From: Chitinophaga sancti | Lineage (GTDB): Bacteria > Bacteroidota > Bacteroidia > Chitinophagales > Chitinophagaceae | Length of the DNA: 64,000 bases | Assembly: GCF_034087045.1 (NCBI RefSeq) | Contig: NZ_CP139247.1 | Span: 2,878,001-2,942,000 of the forward strand | Direction of reading: 5' to 3' | Part shown: positions 27,601 to 37,748 of the stretch, in pieces | Position numbering within the stretch: the first letter of the stretch is position 1 | Layout: each line of letters opens with the position of its first letter | Notes under the pieces: generated by a model | What the model was told of the DNA's origin: nothing | The model's input: only the letters and a program-made list of their open reading frames with translations | Database searches by the model: none | Made by a program: the position numbers and the translations under genes

Positions 27601-30600
27601 TTCATCGATCATGCTGATAGCAATGTGGTAAGACATAGTAACATCATTACGAATACTACGGATGGTTATAATTCAAACTACGCCGGTGTCGTGATCAATG
27701 CTTCTGACTCTGATCCGGCTACTACTGGTGCTACCCGTTGTACAGGCAATGTGATTGACAGCAATACCGTGACAGGTGGTTTGTATAGCGTGACAATTGT
27801 AGGTGGCAGCAGTGATCCTGTGTATGGAACAATTATCAGGAACAATATTCTGCAGGAATTCTACTACTATGGTCTTTACCTGGAATATACTTCTGGTACG
27901 CTGTTGAAAGGCAACACCATACAACGACCTACCCGTACCAATGTGAGTTATTACTATGGATTGTATGCTTACGGTGAAAACACGAACCTGAGTGTACTGG
28001 AGAACAGGTTCACCAATCCATTTGGCGGCTCACCGACTTCTACCAATTACTTCTATGGTATTTACTTCAGTAGTGTGTCTTCCAATTCAAGTACGCCTAT
28101 ACTGGTAGCTAACAATATCATGTACAAAACTACCGGTGCAGGATACCAGTATGGTTTCTACAACTACAATTCTCCAAATATCAATTACTACCACAATACA
28201 ATTTCACTGGATAATACAGGTGGTAGCTCTTCTTACTATTCAAGAGGCTACTATCAGTCCAGTACAACCACTGGTATTAATTTCAAGAATAACATTATTA
28301 CTATCAATAACTCTGGTGCCAACTATAAGTATGCAGTTTACCTGTCATCGACCGGTACAGAATTCTTCGCTGACCACAATGACTACTATGTAGCTGGTGG
28401 TGGCAACAATAAATTTATCGGTTACAGTAACAGTAACCAGGCTACGTTGGCAGACTGGAGAAGCACTACCGGTCAGGATGCAGCTACCATCAGTATAGAC
28501 CCTGTTTATGCGGATGCGCCAAATGGCAACCTGACACCGGTGATCTATCCGTTGGATAATACAGGTATCCCATTAGGTATCACCAACGATATCGTACAAA
28601 AAACAAGGAGCACGACCACACCTGATATCGGTGCCTATGAAATAGACATCGTACCATGTGTGTCTCCGCTAAATCCGGGTACTGCGGTAGTAACGCCAAA
28701 CAGCAATATCTGTATGGGTACCCAGATCACCCTCGATCTCACAAACAATACACCGGGTGGCCGCATGACTTATCAGTGGCAGGCTTCTTATACGGCTACT
28801 GGCCCATGGATCAATGTATCTGATACGCTCTATGTATCTCAGTACAAAATGGAGCTGGGTATGCTCAACTACTTCCGCTGTAAGATCGTATGTAGTGGCA
28901 CCGACAGCGCTTTCTCCACAATCGCAACAGTGGCGATGAATGCTCCGCTGGTAAAAGGATTGTACACCATCAATCCTGCAGGTACAGGCAGCCGTAACTT
29001 CACTTCCTTCCAACAGGCTGTGACAGCACTGGAATGTGGTATAGCCGGTTGGGTGATCTTCGATGTAGTGCCTGGCACTTATACTGAGCGGATCCGTATG
29101 CGTAAAATACCAGGTGCGTCAGATACCAGCCGTGTCACTTTCCGTAGTCAGACAGGTGATCCTGTATCAGTTACACTGACTACCCCACCAACTTCGGCTG
29201 CGAACTATGTATTGAAACTGGATAGTGCCAGCTATGTGACTTATAAGAACATTACCATTAAAGCGACTGGCTCCACCTATGCAAGAGTAGTGGAACTGGC
29301 TGGTACTACAGCGTACGATAGCTTACTCACCAACATCCTGAGTATGCCTTCTACAACTTCGAACAGTACGAATATGGTAGGTGTCTATGCAACCAGCTTT
29401 AAAGGAAACAATAATGCCATCGTCGGTAATACCATCCAGAATGGGGCCAGTGGTATTTACTTCTCAGGTACAGGTACAAGTGAATTGGCAACGTCCATCG
29501 TGATTGACAGCAACTTTATAGCTGGTGCCTATGTAAATGGTATCTATTCATCTTATGTAGATCATATCGTTATTACCCGTAACAATGTAAACCTGACTGC
29601 ACCGCTGGCCAGCACAGCTTACGGTATCTATAACTACTCCGATGACGGTGCGTTCAAAACTAACCATAACATCGTAAGCATCAACAATGCAAGCACCACA
29701 ACCTATGGTATCTACACCTATAGTTGTGAGGCATCGCAGGCGGATACTGCGCAGATGGATGGAAACAGGGTGATTGCCACAACAGGCAATACCGGTACCA
29801 TGTATGGTCTGGGCCACCAGTATTCCACTTACGTGAGTAACGTAAACAATGTGATCAACATCGCCACATCAGGCAGCAGTTCTTATGGCCTGTATAGCAG
29901 TAGTGATGCAAATAGTGTGTACTATAACAATACTGTTCAGAGTGCCGCTACTTCAGCTACCAACAATATCGCTGCTTACCTGGGTCACGCTTCTGCCGGA
30001 TATAGTAATGTCTTCTTCAGAAATAATATCTTCTCTCATACAGGAGGCGGTTATGCCATGTATACAACCAGTGTGGGGTATCACAACAGTGATTACAATA
30101 CACTGTATACATCTGGTACGAACCTGATCAGAAACACGAATACCGGTGTGAACTATACGACACTGAATGATTTCGTCACAGCTGCTGATCAGGATGTACA
30201 CTCCATCGTATACAAACCTGCATTCGAAGCAGGGAATAATAACCTGCTGCCAGATCTGAATAACCCGGAAGTATGGGCGATTCATGGCCGTGGTGTACAG
30301 GTAAGAGGTAATGCACATGATATAAATGGTGCATACCGCCCACAAACACTGGCAGAAGGTGTACCTGACATGGGTGCATATGAATTCCTGCCAGCTGTAG
30401 AACCCGTGTTGTTAACACCTGTACCTGCTGCTCCATCTCCGGGTATTACCCAGACATTCATGTTCGGTACAGATACTGTAGCGAAAGTTACCTGGGCTGC
30501 TTCAGGTGCTGTGCCTACATCCCTGACGCTGAAACGCTACTCAGGTATCAAGCCGCCAAACCTGACGCCAACGCAGGAATTTATGTACTTCTACACCGAT

Positions 30601-33552
30601 GTAGATGCAAGTGGACAGTACAGCAACTTTGATTTCAAACAATACTATGTGCCTTCATGGCAGGGTACATTCACAGATGAAAAAACAATTCACCTGGGTA
30701 GAACGAACAATGACTCCGCCTGGGTGGTGAATGATAGCAGTAAGGTCGATACTGACTTCAAGACGATCTCTGAAAATCAGTTATCATACCTCGACAGGTA
30801 TACCGGTCTGAAAGGCAGCGAACCTGATGTACCAAGCTTCCCTGCACTACCGGATAGTTCTAACAGAGGTACCCGTTTCTGGGTAGGCTATGGTCACCAG
30901 TACTACATGAATGTGGATAACTCGCAGAACATGGTGTTGTACCTGAGTGCACAACAACCAGCACATGTAGTAGTGAAGATCCATGGTACCAGTTACAGGA
31001 AAGAATATACAGTACCCGCCAACTCAGTACTGGCATCAGATATCATCCCTAAATCAGGTTTGAGCGATGCACGTCTGCTGGGTGAAGGATTGTATGAACA
31101 AGGTATCAGCATAGAAAGTGACGAGCCTATCGTAGCCTATGCACACATATATAGTTCTGCCTCTTCCGGTGCAACCATGCTGTTGCCTGTAGGAACTTAC
31201 GGATATGAATATTATGCACTCACATCCCGTCAGAACTATAGTTCTACTTCTTATTCCTGGTTCTATATTATCGCAGACAATGATAACACAGTAGTTGAAA
31301 TCACACCATCCGTACCTACACTGGCAGGTAAACCTGCGAAGGTGCCATTCACTGTAACACTGAATAAAGGCCAGGTGTACCAGGTACTGGGTGCGATCAT
31401 GAGTGGATCAGAAGGATATGACCTGTCTGGTAGTAAGGTTAGATCAATCACCAACTCAGCAGGTAAATGTTATCCGGTAGCGGTCTTCTCCGGCAATAGC
31501 CGTACATCCCTGGGTTGTGATGGCTCAACCGGTAGCTCAGGTGATAATGCGATCCAGCAAAACTTCCCGTCACAGGCATGGGGTATGCATTATCTCACAG
31601 CGCCTACCAGCAGTTCTGATGATCCTGCTACACTCTCTACGAATATCTTCCGTGTAATGGTGAAAGACTCCGCTACCGTTGTGAAACTGAATAATGTGCC
31701 GCTGACAGGTTTAATCAATGGACGCTACTATCAATACCAGAGCAATACCGCCGATTACCTGGAAGCTAATCAACCGATCATGGTAGCACAGTACATGGCA
31801 TCAGAAGGTGCTTGTCCGAATACCGGTTCAATGGGTGATCCTGAAATGTTCTATATAAGTCCGCTGGAACAGGGTATCAATGCGGTAGGCTTGTATCGCA
31901 ATGTATTGGAGGCGATAGATGTCAACTACCTCACCGTGATTATCCCTACAGGTGCTTTACCATCTCTCCTGATTGATAACAGTAACCTCTTCGACTACAC
32001 TTATGCACATCCTAATAAACCAGGATATTCAGTAGTGGTGAAAAGATGGTCAGCTGCTTCTGCTCAGTGTATAGTAACCAGCGATTCTGCCTTCACCGCA
32101 GTCACCTATGGTATGGGTAGTGTAGAAAGCTATGGTTTCAATGCCGGTACACTGGTGAGAAATCTGAATGCCACTACCTCCTTTAACAATAACTATGGCT
32201 CCAGCAGCAGTTCTGATTATACCTGCGCCGGTACGCCATTCCACTTCACAGCTATGCTGCCGATCAAGCCAGTCTCCATCACATGGGAACTGAGCCAGGT
32301 AAGCAACCTGTTGCCTGCAGGCGATGTGATCCAAACAAACCCTGTAGCACTGGATAGCATTGTTGCAAATGGAAAGACTTATTATAAATATGACCTGACA
32401 GGTGATTACATGTTCACTGCACCAGGTACCTACTACATACCAATGAAGATGCAGCATCCTGAGATCGAAAGCTGTGACAATACTTCAGAGGTGATTCTCA
32501 CCATCAAGGTGATCAGGAAACCAGTAGTGGATTATAGTGTGGATTACTCCGGTTGCGTAGCTGATATCGCAGAGCTGACAGGGAGTGTAACCACCGAAAA
32601 CAATGCAGCCATCAATACCTGGAAATGGAATTTCGCAGATGGTACGACAGCTTCTACACAAAAAGTAACCAGGCAGTATCCTGCCGCAGGTACCTATGTT
32701 GAAGAACTGCACATCATCACTTCCGAAGGTTGTATCGGTGATACAACAAAAGAAGTAGTAGCGAATGAACCAACTGCAGCGAAACTCGTGACCGATAGCT
32801 TCACAGTATGTTACAACTCATCTGTGACCTTCACAGTGAAAGATCCTGAAACCGGTGTAACCTATAGCTGGTACAATGCGAAAACAGGTGGGGCCCTGCT
32901 GGATACCGGCAATACATTTACCATCAATCCGGTAACAACGCCTGGTATCTACTATGTAGAGGCAATGAAGAATGGTTGTGTAAGCACCTCACGCACACCC
33001 GCCACCGTAAATGTTTTGCCACAGTTGACAGTACCTGTAGTAGAAGTGGATAGCATCGGTGTAAACACCATCCGTTTCAAATGGAATGCAATACCTGGTG
33101 CAACTGGTTACGAGGTAAGTATCGATGGTGGTAATACCTGGGCTACACCTTCATCTGGTGCACAGGGTACAGAACATATAGTTACAGGCCTGAAACCAGT
33201 GCAGGAAGTAACGCTGATCGTGAAAGTAAAAGGTTGTGAAGACAAGATCTCCGATCCTGTATCAGCAGTTACACTCACTGATGGTATCTATATACCAAAT
33301 GCGTTCTCTCCAAATGGTGACGGTTTGAATGATGTGCTGAAAGTATATGGTGCCGTTATCAGCGAAGTACACTTTATGGTGTTCAACCAGTGGGGTGAGA
33401 AGGTCTTTGAATCAAATGACCAGTCTGTAGGCTGGGATGGTTTCTACAAGAGTAAGGCGCAGCCTTCAGGAGTATACATCTATGTGGTAAAACTGAAACT
33501 GATAGATGGTAGTGCGATAGATAGAAAAGGTTCAGTGAACCTGATCAGGTAA
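24628..33552 (+). CDS. Giant surface protein: tandem beta-helix units, IgGFc-binding-like domain, PKD, FN3, T9SS type B tail
   Basis: This 2974-aa protein has a signal peptide (about 1-29) and an N-terminal beta-sandwich-like region (about 30-212). Three tandem ~564-aa units start at Cys216, Cys781 and Cys1344. Each unit is an Ig-like module with a YQWQ motif plus a right-handed parallel beta-helix rich in Asn, Tyr and Thr, closing with PDxGAYE. An IgGFc-binding-like domain follows (about 2078-2500), then a further beta domain, a PKD module (about 2635-2715), an Ig-like module, an FN3 module (about 2800-2885) and a type B (CHU_C) T9SS sorting domain (2888-2974, NAFSPNGDGLND). It is probably a surface adhesin or glycan-binding fibre secreted with the PorP/SprF proteins encoded downstream. 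The next gene is a shorter paralogue 21 bp away. The ligand is unknown. Confidence 0.9.
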   Translation: MRTKPVSVRLGAVLYLLLLLLPAIGLRAQTDITIGLGNGSNSTTSYPCPIQDWYQATRAQYLYRASELTAKGMGPGMINALKFNATSVGSDVDGAENYAIKIVGTTVSSLSDSYYEPVGNNFYGPLNYMPVVGLNSFTIPSGFFWNGTDNILVEVCGGAASYTHNPVFPYTTGLAFNGSHTYYQDAGTSLCGTSQVNSASTTRPDIIFNWTPAAACTGTPTAGTAASSASAVCLNESFTLSLSGVTVASGLKYQWQSSTDNSTWTNIPNDTLSSLTTTQTVSSYYRCVVTCTASSNAANSTSVQVTSPSLVHGTFTINKALPTGAGNFASFNDAYNYIKCGIDGAVVFNVVANSASAYNEQLIMTPVPGASATNTVTFNGNNDTIAYLSTTSAERAVIKLNGADYITFNDLVIQAKGSSSGQYGFGVQLLNDADYNTINNCKILVNTTSTSSDFAGIVVSASATSATGSGSTSCDNNTFSNNTVTGGYYSMTLVASSTASNASNKVINNKFLDFYYYGMYIYGAYNLTFEKNTISRPSRTSVDNFYGIYVTNLSTKLNINANRITNPFGGNPTSTSTFYGIYFTSVDALNTLENVVSNNLIYNLTGSGSVYGFYNSSSDNIFYYHNTLSLDGSATPGSSYVTRGFYQTSQAAGVYLRDNMITINRGGQNIKHGIYFGTTSSDIVSNYNNIYLAATVANAYTGYYSANRATLTDWQTATTQDANSLAANPIYKDSTNGNYAPSSQTVNDRGFPVGIAADINSTTRSTSTPDMGAYEFTPDPCTAPPVPGTSTVNKNPVCVGTNVGLGLNGNSNGLTQTYQWQYSTTAAGPWTNLGTPINYPDTVIVSTATLYYRTAVTCSGNTAYSTPVLLTVNPALPPNTYTVDKNSPASATNYTSFAAVKTALECGITGPVVFNVVAGRTPYEEQFSLDSVRGTSAINTITFLGNGNTIHYSSNTTDERAVIKLKHTDHIIFDSLNIDATGTGTYGYGVQFIDHADSNVVRHSNIITNTTDGYNSNYAGVVINASDSDPATTGATRCTGNVIDSNTVTGGLYSVTIVGGSSDPVYGTIIRNNILQEFYYYGLYLEYTSGTLLKGNTIQRPTRTNVSYYYGLYAYGENTNLSVLENRFTNPFGGSPTSTNYFYGIYFSSVSSNSSTPILVANNIMYKTTGAGYQYGFYNYNSPNINYYHNTISLDNTGGSSSYYSRGYYQSSTTTGINFKNNIITINNSGANYKYAVYLSSTGTEFFADHNDYYVAGGGNNKFIGYSNSNQATLADWRSTTGQDAATISIDPVYADAPNGNLTPVIYPLDNTGIPLGITNDIVQKTRSTTTPDIGAYEIDIVPCVSPLNPGTAVVTPNSNICMGTQITLDLTNNTPGGRMTYQWQASYTATGPWINVSDTLYVSQYKMELGMLNYFRCKIVCSGTDSAFSTIATVAMNAPLVKGLYTINPAGTGSRNFTSFQQAVTALECGIAGWVIFDVVPGTYTERIRMRKIPGASDTSRVTFRSQTGDPVSVTLTTPPTSAANYVLKLDSASYVTYKNITIKATGSTYARVVELAGTTAYDSLLTNILSMPSTTSNSTNMVGVYATSFKGNNNAIVGNTIQNGASGIYFSGTGTSELATSIVIDSNFIAGAYVNGIYSSYVDHIVITRNNVNLTAPLASTAYGIYNYSDDGAFKTNHNIVSINNASTTTYGIYTYSCEASQADTAQMDGNRVIATTGNTGTMYGLGHQYSTYVSNVNNVINIATSGSSSYGLYSSSDANSVYYNNTVQSAATSATNNIAAYLGHASAGYSNVFFRNNIFSHTGGGYAMYTTSVGYHNSDYNTLYTSGTNLIRNTNTGVNYTTLNDFVTAADQDVHSIVYKPAFEAGNNNLLPDLNNPEVWAIHGRGVQVRGNAHDINGAYRPQTLAEGVPDMGAYEFLPAVEPVLLTPVPAAPSPGITQTFMFGTDTVAKVTWAASGAVPTSLTLKRYSGIKPPNLTPTQEFMYFYTDVDASGQYSNFDFKQYYVPSWQGTFTDEKTIHLGRTNNDSAWVVNDSSKVDTDFKTISENQLSYLDRYTGLKGSEPDVPSFPALPDSSNRGTRFWVGYGHQYYMNVDNSQNMVLYLSAQQPAHVVVKIHGTSYRKEYTVPANSVLASDIIPKSGLSDARLLGEGLYEQGISIESDEPIVAYAHIYSSASSGATMLLPVGTYGYEYYALTSRQNYSSTSYSWFYIIADNDNTVVEITPSVPTLAGKPAKVPFTVTLNKGQVYQVLGAIMSGSEGYDLSGSKVRSITNSAGKCYPVAVFSGNSRTSLGCDGSTGSSGDNAIQQNFPSQAWGMHYLTAPTSSSDDPATLSTNIFRVMVKDSATVVKLNNVPLTGLINGRYYQYQSNTADYLEANQPIMVAQYMASEGACPNTGSMGDPEMFYISPLEQGINAVGLYRNVLEAIDVNYLTVIIPTGALPSLLIDNSNLFDYTYAHPNKPGYSVVVKRWSAASAQCIVTSDSAFTAVTYGMGSVESYGFNAGTLVRNLNATTSFNNNYGSSSSSDYTCAGTPFHFTAMLPIKPVSITWELSQVSNLLPAGDVIQTNPVALDSIVANGKTYYKYDLTGDYMFTAPGTYYIPMKMQHPEIESCDNTSEVILTIKVIRKPVVDYSVDYSGCVADIAELTGSVTTENNAAINTWKWNFADGTTASTQKVTRQYPAAGTYVEELHIITSEGCIGDTTKEVVANEPTAAKLVTDSFTVCYNSSVTFTVKDPETGVTYSWYNAKTGGALLDTGNTFTINPVTTPGIYYVEAMKNGCVSTSRTPATVNVLPQLTVPVVEVDSIGVNTIRFKWNAIPGATGYEVSIDGGNTWATPSSGAQGTEHIVTGLKPVQEVTLIVKVKGCEDKISDPVSAVTLTDGIYIPNAFSPNGDGLNDVLKVYGAVISEVHFMVFNQWGEKVFESNDQSVGWDGFYKSKAQPSGVYIYVVKLKLIDGSAIDRKGSVNLIR
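25273..30380 (+). repeat. Three ~1.69-kb coding repeats in the giant surface protein
   Basis: Units start at 25273, 26968 and 28657, giving spacings of 1695 and 1689 bp. Each encodes an Ig-like module (conserved Cys pairs and YQWQ) followed by a beta-helix ending in PD(M/I)GAYE. Within units the FYGIYF and NPFGG motifs recur. The first two units are more alike than the third. Confidence 0.8.
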
Positions 33553-33573
33553 GCCTAATTAAATAGTTATCCC

Positions 33574-36500
33574 ATGAAGTATCCTGTTTTAAATTATACT
33601 GCTTGCTATTGCTCTCCACCTACGGGTGGGGGCAACAGCCGCAGCATACAGCGCTCCTTGTGGCTCACATTGGTCTCGCTGTTCATCATTGTATTATCAG
33701 GTCATGCACAAAACCTTTCCAATAAAGGAACAGAGTTCTGGACAGCCTATGGGCACCATGAGTTTATGGAACCCGGTTGGACCAACTCACAGGAGATGGT
33801 ATTGTACCTGAGTGCTGAACAACCTGCTGTAGTCACTGTGTCCGTAGATAGTCTTGGCTGGAGTCGTACTTATTCTATACCCGCCAATACGGTGATTGCG
33901 ACCGATTTTATACCGAAAGGCGGAACCTACGATGCGCGTTTGTATTCAGTGCCACCCAGTTTTGGTGGTACAGGTGGCGAAGGTATCTTCAGGTACAAGG
34001 GCATTCATATCGTGAGCAATGTACCTATTGTTGCATATGGCCACATATTTGGTTCTGCATCTTCCGGCGCCACTACGTTGTTGCCTGTGAATACCTGGGG
34101 TTATTATTATGTATCGCTGAATAGTGAGCAGAATTATCTGCCAGATTGTTTCTCCTGGATGTATGTGATCGCGAGCCATGATAGTACGGTAGTGGAAATC
34201 ACACCTTCAGCACTGACCCGTAACGGCAACATGGCCAATGTACCTTTTACGGTGACCTTGAATAAGGGACAGATTTACCAGGTAGTAGGCAGTACAAATG
34301 GCAGCTCAGGAGTTGAATTAACGGGAACCAAAGTGCGCTCTATTGCAAATCCGGGTGATACCTGTTATCCTATTGCTGTATTTTCCGGCAGTAGCCGTAC
34401 AGCCATTGGTTGTACAATAGGTACCGGAGGCAGTGGCGACAACAACATGCAGCAGGTTTTCCCTTCGCAGGCATGGGGTAAGCGTTATCTGCTGGCACCC
34501 ACCAGCACATCTGCCAGTCCGTCCTCTTTTATGACCAACATTTATAAAGTATTGGTGAAGGATCCCATTACGGTGGTAAAGAGGAATGGTGTGGTATTGA
34601 CCGGCCTGACCGGGAATAGTTATTACCGTTTTACGAGTGGTACGGCCGATTATATAGAAGCCGATAAACCAGTCATGGTCGCGCAGTTTATGTCCTCTGA
34701 GGGGGCATGCCCAAACACCTCCGGCGATGGAGACCCGGAAATGGTGTACCTCAGTCCGATAGAACAGGCCATCAAAAATATTGGCTTCTACCGCAATACC
34801 AGGGAGAATATTACCACAAATTACCTCACCCTGATCATTCCTACAGCAGGTACCCAATCATTGAAAATAGACGGGTTAAATAATGCGTGGAATTATACCT
34901 ATGCACATCCTAATCTTCCGGGTTATTCTATAGTCATTAAACGGTGGTCAGCTGCTCAGGCTCAATGTCTTGTTTCCAGCGATTCTGCCTTTACTGCTGT
35001 AACATATGGTTTAGGCTCCGTGGAAAGCTATGGGTACAATGCGGGTACCATGATCAATAACCTGAATGCAGTGGGTACGATCCATAACCAATATGATACT
35101 GCCAATGTAAAAAACGATTTTACCTGTACCAATACACCTGTAGAACTGTCTGTATTACTGGCTTACCATCCTACAAATATGGTGTGGCAAATAAGTCAGC
35201 TGGGTAGTGCGATCACTCCCAATAATGATGTGGTGGTCACTAATCCGGTTAGCACTGGTCAGGAAATAGTGAATGGCGTACCTTATTACAAATACACCCT
35301 GCCGGGCACTTACCAGTTCAGTAATACCGGCACTTACGATATTACCATTACAAACACCAATCCTGAGATTGAAAAATGTGATCACACCGAACAGGTGAAG
35401 ATCTCTGTGACAGTAAAGAAAAAACCTTCCGCGAAGTTCTCTTATACACATACCGGTTGTACAAAAGACTCCGTCTACTTTACAGGAGACACAAGCGGAA
35501 ACGGATACGATGTCAACCGCTGGAAATGGACATTTGCCGGACCTGTATCAGATAGTGGTCAGCATGTGACACATGCTTTTGCACCAGGTACACAAAGTGT
35601 ACAGCTGAGTGTAATTACAGAAGAAGGTTGTATTGCTGATAGCACTGCATCTATCACCATCTATCCAAGACCTACTGCCGATTTCAATATCAGTGTACAA
35701 AGTGTATGTGAAGGCAGTGATGTAACGCTTACCGATCAGTCGTCCTTTGCTGGTAGCGCACCTATAGCAGGCTGGTACTGGGATGGTGGCAATGGCACTG
35801 TCAATAACAATCCGACTGCCGCCGCGCAGACTGAACATTATGATACATACGGCACTTACAATATCAGGCATATTGTAAAGGTAAGCGACCTCTGTGTGAG
35901 CGATACGGTAACAAAACCAGTCACTGTTTACGCCAAACCAGTTCCATCCTTTACCTATCCTGACAACTGCCTGGCAGTAGATGGCATCGTACAGTTCACC
36001 AGTACGACCACGGTACCTGATGCACAAACACTGGGCTCCTATACCTGGGACTTTGGTGATGCAGCGGCTACTCCTGCCAATCCAAACACCAGCACAGATG
36101 CAAACCCACAACATACATACACTTCATTTGGTACTTATACAATCAAATACAGTGCGACCACAGCCAATGGTTGTACGAAAGATACGACTGTAACTGCCGT
36201 CTTTAAACTGAAACCAAAACTCACTTACACCAGGCTGGATTCTGTCTGCGTCAATCAGAAAGGAACAATTGATGTAGCAAAAGCTGCCGTAACCAATGGT
36301 GTAACTGGCACAGGTGTGTACAAAGGTCCGGGTACAAGTACTGCCGGGGCATTCAATCCAACGACCGCAGGTGCAGGCACACACACCATCTGGTATGTAT
36401 TTACTACCAACAGTGGTTGCATAGACTCTATCTCTGCCACTATCAAAGTGAATCCAAAACCAGCTGCTGCGTTTACGGCCGAAGATGTATGTCTGGGAGC

Positions 36501-37731
36501 GCCAGTGGTGATCAGTGATCAATCCACTATCTCAGCAGGTAACATCGCTTCCTGGAACTGGAACTTTGGTGATGGTAACAGCGAGAGCCATACTGATAAT
36601 ACAACCTTCAACAAAACATACACTGTCTGGAAGACCTACACTGTGAAACTGGTAGCGGTCAGTGACAATGGTTGCGTCAGTGATACCGCTACCCACACAG
36701 TAGCTGTACATCCTAATCCGACTACAGACTTTGCACTACCACAGCATATCTGTATGCCGGAAGGGATTGCTGAATTCACTAATAGCACTTCCACACCTGA
36801 TAAATCATCTATGAGCTATCAGTGGAACTTTGGTGATGGCACAGCCACCAGTACGACTGCTTCGCCAACGCATGTTTACCAGCAGGCAGGCAGCTATACG
36901 GTGACACTGACCGCTACTACTAAATATGGTTGCAGCAGCAGTAAAGACAAAGTGTTAAGCGCCTTCTTTACCCAACCGGTGGCACAATTCTCCGTATCAC
37001 CCGATACACTCTGTCAGGGTACTGAAAGCATATTCACTGATCAGAGTACAGATGCCAGTGATAACATCACGACATGGAGCTGGACCTTTGGTGATGGCAG
37101 TAGTTCTACCAGCCGTAACCCGGTGAAAGAATATACCACGCCAGGTGAATACACCGTACAGCTCACCGTTACTAACGGCGCAGGCTGTGTATCTACGCCT
37201 GTAAGCAGCCAGGTAGTGGTATACCTGCAACCCGTGATCGATGCCGGCGACGACTTCGTTGTACCACAGGGTACCCTCATACAATTTAATGCAACGGCCA
37301 ACGATAGCACCCAACTGGTATTTCGCTGGTCACCGGGTGATGGGCTTTCGTCTGCCAATGTGTTGAACCCATGGCTGGTAGCAATGGCAGACCAGGTGTA
37401 CACACTCACCGCTATCGGCAAAGGTAGCTGTGGTGCACAGGACCAGATGAAAGTAAAAGTGCTGAAACCTGTGAAAATACCGAATGCGTTCTCTCCAAAC
37501 GGAGATGGTATCAATGATCGCTGGGTGATTTCCAACCTCGCTGATTATCCAGGTGCTACCATCGAAGTATTCAACAGGTATGGACAAAGGGTATACTATT
37601 CCGTCGGCTACGATGCGCCATGGGATGGTATGTGGAATGGCAAGCTGTTGCCACTGGCGACCTACTACTACATCATCAAACTGAAAAACGGGTTCGCACC
37701 TCTCACCGGGTACGTTACGATACTTCAATAA
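33574..37731 (+). CDS. Large surface protein: IgGFc-binding-like domain, multiple PKD modules, T9SS type B tail
   Basis: This 1385-aa protein has a hydrophobic export segment around residues 28-46. An IgGFc-binding-like domain (about 48-470, starting NKGTEFWTAYGHHE) is paralogous to the matching part of the 2974-aa protein. A linked beta domain (about 510-620) follows. Six or so PKD modules carry WxWxFGDG-type motifs (for example WNWNFGDGN, YQWNFGDGT, WSWTFGDGS), with one different Ig-like module among them. The type B T9SS sorting domain lies at about 1303-1385 (NAFSPNGDGIND). It probably reaches the surface through the PorP/SprF protein encoded 17 bp downstream. The domain name does not establish antibody binding; adhesion is the safer inference. 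The long N-terminal extension before the hydrophobic segment makes the exact start uncertain. Confidence 0.88.
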   Translation: MKYPVLNYTACYCSPPTGGGNSRSIQRSLWLTLVSLFIIVLSGHAQNLSNKGTEFWTAYGHHEFMEPGWTNSQEMVLYLSAEQPAVVTVSVDSLGWSRTYSIPANTVIATDFIPKGGTYDARLYSVPPSFGGTGGEGIFRYKGIHIVSNVPIVAYGHIFGSASSGATTLLPVNTWGYYYVSLNSEQNYLPDCFSWMYVIASHDSTVVEITPSALTRNGNMANVPFTVTLNKGQIYQVVGSTNGSSGVELTGTKVRSIANPGDTCYPIAVFSGSSRTAIGCTIGTGGSGDNNMQQVFPSQAWGKRYLLAPTSTSASPSSFMTNIYKVLVKDPITVVKRNGVVLTGLTGNSYYRFTSGTADYIEADKPVMVAQFMSSEGACPNTSGDGDPEMVYLSPIEQAIKNIGFYRNTRENITTNYLTLIIPTAGTQSLKIDGLNNAWNYTYAHPNLPGYSIVIKRWSAAQAQCLVSSDSAFTAVTYGLGSVESYGYNAGTMINNLNAVGTIHNQYDTANVKNDFTCTNTPVELSVLLAYHPTNMVWQISQLGSAITPNNDVVVTNPVSTGQEIVNGVPYYKYTLPGTYQFSNTGTYDITITNTNPEIEKCDHTEQVKISVTVKKKPSAKFSYTHTGCTKDSVYFTGDTSGNGYDVNRWKWTFAGPVSDSGQHVTHAFAPGTQSVQLSVITEEGCIADSTASITIYPRPTADFNISVQSVCEGSDVTLTDQSSFAGSAPIAGWYWDGGNGTVNNNPTAAAQTEHYDTYGTYNIRHIVKVSDLCVSDTVTKPVTVYAKPVPSFTYPDNCLAVDGIVQFTSTTTVPDAQTLGSYTWDFGDAAATPANPNTSTDANPQHTYTSFGTYTIKYSATTANGCTKDTTVTAVFKLKPKLTYTRLDSVCVNQKGTIDVAKAAVTNGVTGTGVYKGPGTSTAGAFNPTTAGAGTHTIWYVFTTNSGCIDSISATIKVNPKPAAAFTAEDVCLGAPVVISDQSTISAGNIASWNWNFGDGNSESHTDNTTFNKTYTVWKTYTVKLVAVSDNGCVSDTATHTVAVHPNPTTDFALPQHICMPEGIAEFTNSTSTPDKSSMSYQWNFGDGTATSTTASPTHVYQQAGSYTVTLTATTKYGCSSSKDKVLSAFFTQPVAQFSVSPDTLCQGTESIFTDQSTDASDNITTWSWTFGDGSSSTSRNPVKEYTTPGEYTVQLTVTNGAGCVSTPVSSQVVVYLQPVIDAGDDFVVPQGTLIQFNATANDSTQLVFRWSPGDGLSSANVLNPWLVAMADQVYTLTAIGKGSCGAQDQMKVKVLKPVKIPNAFSPNGDGINDRWVISNLADYPGATIEVFNRYGQRVYYSVGYDAPWDGMWNGKLLPLATYYYIIKLKNGFAPLTGYVTILQ

Positions 37732-37748
37732 GCAAATATTAACTCGCA

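Noticed and set aside
34318-34857. 179-residue minus-strand frame
   Set aside because: It is a shadow of the 1385-aa surface protein gene, with no signal, motif or ribosome site.
30859-35100. Literal antibody Fc binding by the IgGFc-binding-like domains
   Set aside because: The name comes from a mammalian mucus protein; nothing in the sequence or context supports IgG as ligand.
35548-36114. 188-residue minus-strand frame
   Set aside because: It is antisense to PKD-module coding sequence.
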